The notes beneath the pieces are model-generated. The model ran no database searches and was not told the DNA's origin. It worked only from the letters and a program-made list of their open reading frames with translations. Made by a program: the position numbers and the translations under genes. Positions 16,000-22,899 of a stretch of 64,000 nucleotides of DNA are shown here, piece after piece. How positions within the stretch are numbered: the first letter of the stretch is position 1; each line of letters begins with the position of its first letter. This stretch comes from CAZTQN01 sp964615765 (lineage in GTDB: Bacteria; Planctomycetota; Phycisphaerae; Phycisphaerales; UBA1924), in NCBI GenBank assembly GCA_964615765.1, contig CAZTQN010000022.1:1-64000 (forward strand), read 5' to 3'.

Positions 16000-16671
16000 T
16001 CACGCTTGCCGCATTCTTGAGAGTGCTTGGCGCCACTCCATGGACGCGTCGCGGTCGGCGGGGAAGTGTGGCTTGAGGGCGGCCACGAAGCGGTCGTATT
16101 CACGCAGGGGTCTGGCCGCACGGTAGAACGCGGCGACATACAGCGGCGGCTGGATTGCGTTCGGGAAACGGTTCGACTCGATGCACTGAAGCACGGCGTC
16201 ATCGTCCGTCAGACCGTCCAGGCACGGAACGACATGCTGAACGATCGCCACGCGCAAGCGGTCCTTGAGCTGCGTGTTGGACGAGCCGGCCTTGCATCGC
16301 CATGGCGTACTGCGCGTGCTGGGGGCGATGTCCTCGATGCGTGCGCGCCAGTGGCACAGGTGCGCCAGAGGGACGCCTGACTTGGGCAGCGTCGAATTGG
16401 TGCGGGGGAACAGTTCTTTGAAGGGTTCGAGTGCGGCTACGCGATCCGACCAGACGGCGAGTTCGATGTTGAAGTCGAGATCGGCCGCGCTTGAACTCCA
16501 CGAACCGTCGAAGTGGATGAGGTGGATCAGGCCGTTGAGACGACGATGGAACTTCCGGCCGGACTTTCGGAAGCCCGCGGCCTTCAGGCCGGCGGCGAGC
16601 GTGTCCGTGAGCAGGCGGTCGAAGACCTGCTTGGCATCGGGCGCGGGATTGGGCCGGGACGCGGAACGCAT
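16000..16671 (-). CDS. DUF4304-like protein
   Basis: The product of about 223 residues has the DUF4304 pattern: FDRLLTDTLAAGLKAAGFRKSGRKFHRRL, then LIHLIHFDGSWSSSAADLDFNIELAVW. The C-terminal part (ECIESN/PPLYVAAFYRAARP) is helical. Function is unknown. The frame opens at 16746; ATG 16671 is used because the conserved domain starts soon after, though no clear ribosome binding site is visible. Codon use is less G/C-biased than in neighbouring housekeeping genes. Confidence 0.72.
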   Translation of the reverse strand: MRSASRPNPAPDAKQVFDRLLTDTLAAGLKAAGFRKSGRKFHRRLNGLIHLIHFDGSWSSSAADLDFNIELAVWSDRVAALEPFKELFPRTNSTLPKSGVPLAHLCHWRARIEDIAPSTRSTPWRCKAGSSNTQLKDRLRVAIVQHVVPCLDGLTDDDAVLQCIESNRFPNAIQPPLYVAAFYRAARPLREYDRFVAALKPHFPADRDASMEWRQALSRMRQA

Positions 16672-16803
16672 GGGGAGTGACGTGACTGGCACTTCAGGTT
16701 TGTGTAGCGGGGAGCACCGACCGCTCAGAGCCGCGGCCGGTGGCACGGGGCGAGGAGATTGTCGGTGCCACCTGCCGCCTCAAGTGTCCACTCTTCCCGG
16801 GGT

Positions 16804-17229
16804 TCAGGTCTTGCTGCCACGCAGGGCCGTTGCAATATGCTCTGCAGAAAGGCCGAGAGATTCCGCCAGAGCGATCCCGGCCGGAATCACGAAGAATGGG
16901 GCGCTTGCGTCGAAGGGATCAGTGGGGTCGGTGGCGTTGTACGCGGCCTGACAGCACGCCTCTTCGAAAGAGTACTGCGCCGCATGGGCGCTGCGGTCGC
17001 GCCAGGCATTCTGGCACGCCAACAGGCGGTTGCGCACCTCATCGAAGACGGCATGTCCCGCTGACCAGTACTGCGGCGACGCGATGAGTTTCGACACTTG
17101 GTCGTGGCTCATCGCGTCGGGGACCCGGCCAGTGAACACGGAGAGCACCGACGCGATCGAGCGACCCATCTGCAGCTCGTAGGCGCCGGGCACTTGACTC
17201 TGGAATGATCGGATGTCTGGGAATGGCAT
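16804..17229 (-). CDS. Hypothetical protein
   Basis: The 141-residue soluble protein has a helix-rich pattern (FQSQVPGAYELQMGRSIASVLSVF; EEACCQAAYNATDPTDP; GIALAESLGLSAEHIATAL). It has no signal peptide, no membrane segment and no motif I recognise. Base composition is lower in GC than the flanking genes, as in the whole 16.0-18.7 kb block. The start is uncertain because no Shine-Dalgarno sequence precedes ATG 17229. Confidence 0.55.
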   Translation of the reverse strand: MPFPDIRSFQSQVPGAYELQMGRSIASVLSVFTGRVPDAMSHDQVSKLIASPQYWSAGHAVFDEVRNRLLACQNAWRDRSAHAAQYSFEEACCQAAYNATDPTDPFDASAPFFVIPAGIALAESLGLSAEHIATALRGSKT

Positions 17230-17317
17230 TGAAGCGTTGTTCGGAGCCTTTGCTCGCGATCCTTCTTGAGCGAGTCCGCTGATAAGCGGAGCTCGCGATT
17301 GGCTATTGTATAGCTCT

Positions 17318-17945
17318 ATGGATACTTCCCTCTACGAGATCATCGACGCGATGTCAAGCCAAGAGTTTGAAGACTCCGGCTTTCTCGCGATCACTTCGGC
17401 GGGCGTGGGAGGGTGGCGACATTACCCTTCGTTTGACCATCAAGCAGGCTGATCGGGAGGATCAGCACTGGCGGGTTCTCTGTCGCACCGTACGGGACAG
17501 TCGAATCGTGCTGGAAGCGGTTCACAGTCTTCGGTTCGAGATGAGACATCCGCTGCTTCTTTCGCATATCGAGCCGGTTGTTGAACTGTACTTCTCGTCG
17601 CGTCCCTCTGATTCCGATTCTGCCGTCGGCCGGCTGGTCGAAGCCCATCGGTCGGTGGTGGGCGAGTGGTACGGCTTCCATCACTTCTTCAACCGCGCAT
17701 ACCACAGCTCTATTTCTGAGTTACTGAACTCGGGCTTTGGCAAGTTGGCCGAAGGCCCGCAGACACTCATGGAGCGGTATGCCGAGTGTCTACGCAGATA
17801 CGGAGTCGCCATGTCTTCGCCGCCGCCGCGCCCGCCGGTGTGGTGGAACGGAACGACCTTCGTGAAGAACGACGAGCCGCTTTATGCGCTCGTCTTGGGT
17901 TCGTCGTACTTCGTCTCGCCGTCGGTGACGGCGACGAAGTGCTAG
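17318..17945 (+). pseudogene. Frameshifted hypothetical gene
   Basis: From ATG 17318 the frame reads MDTSLYEIIDAMSSQEFEDS...ITSAG and then breaks. Near 17402-17406 the reading moves to the frame that gives WEGGDITLRLTIKQADREDQ and continues for 180 codons to TGC-TAG at 17945. The two pieces read as one natural protein of about 208 residues if the frame is corrected near GGGCGTGGGAGGGTGG. Only a TTG (17367) is available for the second frame alone. The family is not recognised. It tail-overlaps the convergent gene at 17942 by 4 bp. The shift may be a sequencing error in the G-rich tract or a real mutation. Confidence 0.55.
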
Positions 17946-18664
17946 CAGCCCAAGCCGGAAGCGGCGCAAAGTGCTTCATCGGGCGTGACGGCGCAGTCGA
18001 GTTGCAAAGATCGCATCCACGACTCGGCAACAGCGACGGATTGCCTCGCGCACTCGTCACTGTTTTGACTCGATGCGAACAGGGCGACGGGCTGATCATC
18101 CGGCGGAGTGAGCATGAGTGCGAAGATATGAATCCTGGTGCCGGGTTGTCCAACGACGTACTCGCTGTGCGGAGTCAGCGTGAGCGTGCAGCGCTGCAGT
18201 TGGGCCGTGGAGGAACGGGTTTTGCCTAACCGAGACTTGGTGATGTGCAGTTGATTTGTCTCGAGATCGGCGTGGACCCGGATGCGGGTGGATGCCGCTA
18301 CCAGCGCGAGCCAGGCGAAACTGAGCCCAGCCGCCAACGGGAAGCCCGAGACCATCAATAAGCCGAAATCGAACTCCGGCGGGCGCTGACGTTTGTGTGC
18401 GCCGGGCAATATTTGATCCGGCTGATACGGCTTGTATCGAACCTGCGTATCAATCACGATTGCGGCGGCCGCGAAGAAGATGATAGCTCCAGCGCACCAG
18501 ATCACGAGCGGACGCACATCCGCGCGACCGGTGGCAACAACGTGGCCGCGAGCATGCGGCGCGGGTGATCCAACAATCGGCTCAGGACGGAGCCAATTGT
18601 AAAGCCGCGGGCAAGTTGCCCCCTGTGGTAGTCTGATGAATTTTGTCGCGCGCGGAGGACGCAT
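17942..18664 (-). CDS. Hypothetical membrane protein with two TM segments
   Basis: The 240-residue protein has two hydrophobic segments (about residues 52-70, VIWCAGAIIFFAAAAIVI; about 102-123, GLLMVSGFPLAAGLSFAWLALVAA). A cytoplasmic beta-rich domain follows (IRVHADLETNQLHITKSRL, LTLTPHSEYVVGQPGTRIHIF), like bacterial PH-like two-TM proteins. The family is not certain. It shares a 4-bp tail overlap with the frameshifted gene. Confidence 0.6.
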   Translation of the reverse strand: MRPPRATKFIRLPQGATCPRLYNWLRPEPIVGSPAPHARGHVVATGRADVRPLVIWCAGAIIFFAAAAIVIDTQVRYKPYQPDQILPGAHKRQRPPEFDFGLLMVSGFPLAAGLSFAWLALVAASTRIRVHADLETNQLHITKSRLGKTRSSTAQLQRCTLTLTPHSEYVVGQPGTRIHIFALMLTPPDDQPVALFASSQNSDECARQSVAVAESWMRSLQLDCAVTPDEALCAASGLGC

Positions 18665-18741
18665 CCTGCAGGATAGGAAGTGGAAGCGACGGCGGTCGAT
18701 CGTAGTAGCTCAGAGCGCCGATGTACCCGCGCGGGTTCGGA

Positions 18742-20823
18742 TCACTCCCCCTGATCCAGCACCGCCATGAACGCTTCCTGCGGGATTTCGACTGACCCGA
18801 TGGACTTCATGCGCTTTTTGCCTTCCTTTTGCTTTTCGAGGAGTTTGCGCTTGCGGGAGACGTCGCCGCCGTAGCACTTGGCGGTGACGTTTTTGCGGAA
18901 GGCCTTGATGGTTTCGCGGGCGATGACTTTGGAGCCGATGGCGGCCTGGACGGGGATTTCGAACTGGTGGCGGGGGATCTGCTCGCGGAGTTTGGTGACG
19001 AGGATGCGGCCGCGGTATTCGGCGCGGTCGCGGTGGACGATAATGGAGAGGGCTTCGACGGGGTCGCCGTTGACGAGGATGTCCATCTTGACGAGGTCAT
19101 CGGCGTGGTAGCCGATGACTTCGTAGTCCATGGTGCCGTAGCCGGAGGTCATGCCTTTGAGTTTGTCGAAGAAGTCGTAGATGATTTCGGCGAGGGGGAT
19201 TTCGAAGGTGATCATGTCGCGCGTTTCGCCCACGGACTGCTGCTGCTTGTAGAGGCCGCGGCGGTCGAGGCAGAGCTTCATGACGGTGCCGATGTATTCG
19301 CGCGGGAGGATGATGTCGATCTTGGCGATGGGTTCGCGGATGTCTTCGATGTAGGAGCCGTCGGGGAGGTCGGCGGGGTTGTGGACTTCGATGAGGGTGT
19401 GGCCGTCTTTGACGGTTTCGTTGGTGCCGGGGATTTTCTGGCCGGCGTCGGCGACGACGGTCGGGGGGACGCCGGCGACGCCGGTTTTCTCGGCCTTGTG
19501 GCGCATGATCTGTTCGAGGGAGCCGCGGACCATGACCTGGTAGGAGACGGTGGGCGCGGTCTGAACGACTTCGACGCCGCCCTCGCGTTCGAGGCGTTCC
19601 TGGATGATGTCCATGTGGAGCAGGCCCAGGAAGCCGCAGCGGAAGCCGAAGCCGAGGGCTTCGGAGTGGACGGGGGCGAAGGTGAAGGAGGAGTCGTTGA
19701 GGGAGAGTTTCTCCATCGCTTCGCGGAGGGTTTCGAAGTCGTTTTTGGTGCCGGAGTCTGGGTCGGAGGTGGCGGGGTAGAAGTCGCAGAAGACCATCTG
19801 CATGGGCGGCTTGTAGCCGGGGAGGGGCTCTTGGGCCTGGTCGATATCGAGCGTGACGGTGTCGCCGACGCGGACATCTTTGAGTGAGCGGATGGCGGCG
19901 ACGACGTAGCCGGACTCACCGGCGGCGAGAGCCTGGACGCGGACGGGCTTCGGGGTGTTCTTGCCGAGCTCGGTGATCTGGAAGACGCGGCCGGTGCCCA
20001 TCATGCGGATCTTGTCGCCGACTTTTAGGCCGCCGTCCATGAGTCGGACGTAGACGATAACGCCGCGGTAGTCGTCGTACTTGGCGTCGAAGATGAGGCC
20101 GCGGGTTTGCGGGATGACGGGGTCGCGTGGGGCGGGGAACTTCTCGCAGATGGCGGCGAGGAGTTCGGGGATGCCGATGCCGGTTTTGGCGGAGACGTAG
20201 ATGCAGTCCTCGGCGGGGAGGCCGACGATCTGCTCGACCTCCATGGCCTTTTCGTCGGGTTGAGCGGAGGGGAGGTCGATCTTGTTGATGACGGGGACGA
20301 TGACGAGGTTTTCGTTGATGGCGAGGTAGGCGTTGACGACGGTCTGGGCCTGGACGCCCTGGGTGGCGTCGACGACGAGGATGGCCCCCTCGCAGGCCTT
20401 GAGGGCGCGGGAGACTTCGTAGTTGAAGTCGACGTGGCCCGGGGTGTCGATGAAGTTGAGCATGAAGAGGTCGCCGTGGGGGTCCGCTTCGCGGAGGGCC
20501 GAGGGCCGAGGGCCGGGGGCCGAGGCGTCATCGGTGGGCGGCGCTTCGTAGTCGGACTCGAGGTCGTCGGCCTTGCTGCCGAGTTTGTGGCGGTGCCAGA
20601 CGGTGACGGCGGAGGCCTTGATGGTGATGCCGCGTTCGCGTTCGAGGTCCATGGAGTCGAGCATCTGCTCGCGGGCTTCGCGCGGGGAGACGGCGTTGGT
20701 GGCCTGGAGGAGGCGGTCGGCGAGGGTGGACTTGCCGTGGTCGATGTGGGCGATGATGGAGAAGTTGCGGATGTGCTTCCGCGGGACGGGGGGCTGCGGG
20801 GATGAGAAGGCGGGTGTGGACAT
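18742..20823 (-). CDS. lepA: Elongation factor 4 (LepA)
   Basis: The 693-residue translational GTPase carries G1 IAHIDHGKST (residues 24-33), G2 RERGITIKA, G3 DTPGH (about 126-130), G4 NKID, and the LepA-specific C-terminal domain (MTSGYGTMDYEVIGY; CYGGDVSRKRKLLEKQKEGKKRMK). It promotes back-translocation on the ribosome. The family is usually about 600 residues; the excess sits mainly between residues 80 and 117, just before the DTPGH loop. There the sequence GPRPSALREA is encoded by the GGGCCGAG repeat also found between genes. ATG 20823 is chosen because the frame upstream is repeat-derived and proline-rich. Confidence 0.95.
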   Translation of the reverse strand: MSTPAFSSPQPPVPRKHIRNFSIIAHIDHGKSTLADRLLQATNAVSPREAREQMLDSMDLERERGITIKASAVTVWHRHKLGSKADDLESDYEAPPTDDASAPGPRPSALREADPHGDLFMLNFIDTPGHVDFNYEVSRALKACEGAILVVDATQGVQAQTVVNAYLAINENLVIVPVINKIDLPSAQPDEKAMEVEQIVGLPAEDCIYVSAKTGIGIPELLAAICEKFPAPRDPVIPQTRGLIFDAKYDDYRGVIVYVRLMDGGLKVGDKIRMMGTGRVFQITELGKNTPKPVRVQALAAGESGYVVAAIRSLKDVRVGDTVTLDIDQAQEPLPGYKPPMQMVFCDFYPATSDPDSGTKNDFETLREAMEKLSLNDSSFTFAPVHSEALGFGFRCGFLGLLHMDIIQERLEREGGVEVVQTAPTVSYQVMVRGSLEQIMRHKAEKTGVAGVPPTVVADAGQKIPGTNETVKDGHTLIEVHNPADLPDGSYIEDIREPIAKIDIILPREYIGTVMKLCLDRRGLYKQQQSVGETRDMITFEIPLAEIIYDFFDKLKGMTSGYGTMDYEVIGYHADDLVKMDILVNGDPVEALSIIVHRDRAEYRGRILVTKLREQIPRHQFEIPVQAAIGSKVIARETIKAFRKNVTAKCYGGDVSRKRKLLEKQKEGKKRMKSIGSVEIPQEAFMAVLDQGE
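20495..20524. repeat. GGGCCGAG repeat inside lepA
   Basis: AGGGCCGAGGGCCGAGGGCC plus GGGGGCCGAG matches arrays at 54.68-54.75 and 56.24-56.28 kb. Here it lies within an in-frame insertion in the G domain. Confidence 0.72.
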
Positions 20824-21110
20824 GGGGTGGGGTGATGGTAGGTGAGCGGGGCACGGGGTTTGCTGGGCGGGGAAGGGGCGGGGAGCGGATTCGGGAGGCG
20901 GGAAGCGGGAGGCGGGACGCGGGGATTGGGAAGCGGAAGCGTGATGGTGGGATGGTAAGTGAAGATGGGCGGGTGCTTTGCGCAATCTTCGCATGGGGGT
21001 GGAGCGACGATTCGGGGGCGGGGCACTACTCTGGGTCCGACGCTCAAGAGTGTGTTTGAGCGGTAACAGGACTTTCGGCTCCGGGAAACCGGGGCGAGGA
21101 GAGAGAAAGC
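20824..21110. repeat. Intergenic region with GGGARGC heptamers
   Basis: The 287-bp divergent gap between lepA and a PEP-CTERM gene contains GGGAGGC, GGGAAGC, GGGAGGC, GGGACGC, GGGGATT, GGGAAGC in direct 7-bp order (about 20890-20940). The remainder, towards 21110, ends in GAGGAGAGAGAAAGC, the ribosome binding site of the next gene. Confidence 0.6.
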
Positions 21111-21770
21111 ATGGTTCGTACTCTGGCTGTTGTGGCGGTTGCGGGGATGGCGGCGTCGGCGGGTGCGCAGACGATCGCGAACTGGAATACGGCGGGTCTC
21201 GCGGGCAACGAGCCGACGCTGGCCCCGCTGACGTCGGCGACGAACGTCGTGGCGTCGAACGTGACGCGTGGGTCGGGCATCACGGCGACGACGGCGGGCA
21301 ACTCGCTGAGCGCGTCGGGCTGGAACGACCTGAGCCCCGATGATTACTTCCAGTTCGGGTTCACGGTGGACGCGGGGTTCCAGGTCGACCTTACCAGCCT
21401 GGTGATCGGGACGCGGTCGTCCAGCACGGGCCCGGGCTCGATCGGGATCTTCTACAGCACGGACGGCTTCGCCACCTCGGCGCAGGTCGCGACGATCGCG
21501 CAGCCCAGCGCGGCGTTCGTGAACTCGTCGATTGACCTGAGCACGCTGCCCAACCTGAGCGGGACCGTCGCGTTCCGCGTCGTCTCGCTCGGTGGTCCGT
21601 CCGCCAACGGCACCACGCAGGCGACCACCGGCACGTTCCGCATCACGAACTTCTTCAATCCGGCGGACTCGGGCTCGTTCGGGTTCACGGGCACCGTGAT
21701 CCCCACGCCGGGGACGGCGGGGCTGATGGTGATCGGCGGGCTGATCGCGGCTCGTCGTCGTCGCAACTGA
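21111..21770 (+). CDS. Secreted PEP-CTERM-like sorting-tag protein
   Basis: The 219-residue protein has signal peptide MVRTLAVVAVAGMAASAGAQ and a beta-rich domain (WNDLSPDDYFQFGFTVDAGF; SSTGPGSIGIFYSTDGF). The end is IPTPGTAGLMVIGGLIAARR plus Arg, the PEP-CTERM layout. GGAGAGAG precedes the ATG. The body resembles the short extracellular proteins that follow this tag in Planctomycetota, but no family can be named. A strong terminator follows. Confidence 0.85.
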   Translation: MVRTLAVVAVAGMAASAGAQTIANWNTAGLAGNEPTLAPLTSATNVVASNVTRGSGITATTAGNSLSASGWNDLSPDDYFQFGFTVDAGFQVDLTSLVIGTRSSSTGPGSIGIFYSTDGFATSAQVATIAQPSAAFVNSSIDLSTLPNLSGTVAFRVVSLGGPSANGTTQATTGTFRITNFFNPADSGSFGFTGTVIPTPGTAGLMVIGGLIAARRRRN

Positions 21771-21797
21771 GTTGACGATCCTCAATCTTGAGTTCAG

Positions 21798-21834
21798 GCG
21801 GCCGGTCCCGTGGGGGGCCGGCCGCTGTGTTTTT
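21798..21834 (+). terminator. Rho-independent terminator
   Basis: GCGGCCGG (21798-21805) pairs with CCGGCCGC (21818-21825), followed by TGTGTTTTT. It ends the PEP-CTERM gene at 21770. Confidence 0.8.
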
Positions 21835-21865
21835 GCGGCGCTGCGCGGAGTGCGGGCGCGGGGAG

Positions 21866-21902
21866 CAAAAAAACACCGACCGAGCCCGTGGGTTGGGCTC
21901 GG
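21866..21902 (-). terminator. Rho-independent terminator
   Basis: CCGAGCCC (21880-21887) pairs with GGGCTCGG (21895-21902). On the minus strand it leads to a run of seven T (plus-strand A 21867-21873). It ends the minus-strand gene at 21934. Confidence 0.8.
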
Positions 21903-21933
21903 CCGATGTGAAGAAGTGACGGAGATGGAGGGA

Positions 21934-22767
21934 TTAGTTGCGGCGGGCGCGGCGAGCGGCGAGGAGGCCGCCGAGCGCGAGGAGGGACGCCGCGCCGGGG
22001 GCGGGGACGAAGACCAGGCCGGCGGAGGTGAAACCGATCTGGGCGGCGTTGGAGGGCTGGGAGGTGATGGGGACGGTGTTGTTGGTGCTGCCGGTGCGGA
22101 TGAAGAACTGGAAGGAGTTGCCGGTGGTGGGGTCGGCGTCGGGCGTGGCGGAGAAGGCGACCTGCCCGCCGTTGTAGGTGAAGTCGAAGGAGTACAGGGC
22201 CCAGGTGAGTGTGCCGGCGTTGGTGTTGGCGGCGGAGGGGTTGGCGGGGGTGCCGGTGGTGTCGGTCCAGGAGTAGTGGTTGGGTGCGCCGAAGGCGCTC
22301 ACGGGAAGGATGCTGAAGGGGTTGATAGAGGGCGTTCCGTTTGCCACGAAGGAATCATCGGGCAGGAATGTGCGGAAGGGCCCGATGAGGCCGGTGAAGC
22401 CGGACGCGAGGCCGGAGGCGTCGGGGTTGAGCGGGGTTGACGAGGTGCGCTGCTGGTTGGTGAGGGTGGAGCGGGTCATGCCGGTGATGGCGGACGCGCC
22501 GGTGCCGGAGGTGGCGAAGCGGATCTGGGCGGTGGTGAGCCCGCGGGAGCCGATGTTGTCGGCCTTGAGGTCGGCGATGCGGTAGCGGAGTTCGACGCGG
22601 TAGGTGGAGCCGGGGACGGCGTTGACGGCGCCGGAGCCGAGGTCGCTGACGACGCCGTTATTCACTTGGCGGGCAACGAAGGACAGGTCGAGGCGGAAAT
22701 CGGTCTGAGCGACGGCGGCGGAGCCTGCGCAGGCGACGACCACCGCGGCAACGAACAATGAACGCAT
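21934..22767 (-). CDS. Secreted PEP-CTERM-like sorting-tag protein
   Basis: The 277-residue protein has signal peptide MRSLFVAAVVVACAGSAAVA. Its body has repeated beta strands (TYRVELRYRIADLKADNIG; WALYSFDFTYNGGQVAF). The tag is FVPAPGAASLLALGGLLAAR with four more basic residues. GAGGAAG lies 6 nt from the ATG. It converges on the PEP-CTERM gene at 21111, with two terminators back to back. No catalytic motif is seen; a surface or matrix role is inferred. Confidence 0.85.
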   Translation of the reverse strand: MRSLFVAAVVVACAGSAAVAQTDFRLDLSFVARQVNNGVVSDLGSGAVNAVPGSTYRVELRYRIADLKADNIGSRGLTTAQIRFATSGTGASAITGMTRSTLTNQQRTSSTPLNPDASGLASGFTGLIGPFRTFLPDDSFVANGTPSINPFSILPVSAFGAPNHYSWTDTTGTPANPSAANTNAGTLTWALYSFDFTYNGGQVAFSATPDADPTTGNSFQFFIRTGSTNNTVPITSQPSNAAQIGFTSAGLVFVPAPGAASLLALGGLLAARRARRN

Positions 22768-22899
22768 GATGTCTTCCTCTCTCTCTCAGAATCTCTGAAC
22801 ACAACGTTCGCGCGGCACACTGCCGCGTGACTAGAGAGAGGTACGGGGCGGGTGCGCGTCGCCTGCGCCGGCGAGCGAAAAAGTTGTGTTATGAATGCG

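Noticed and set aside
15342..16202. 286-codon minus-strand frame
   Set aside because: It is antisense to the dockerin gene at 14722 and to the GGCACCAG repeat, with repeat-encoded peptide (PGPWCLPPVPSASPTDTP).
18829..19887. 352-codon plus-strand frame inside lepA
   Set aside because: It is the antisense shadow of lepA, very acidic and Gly/Val-rich with no motif.
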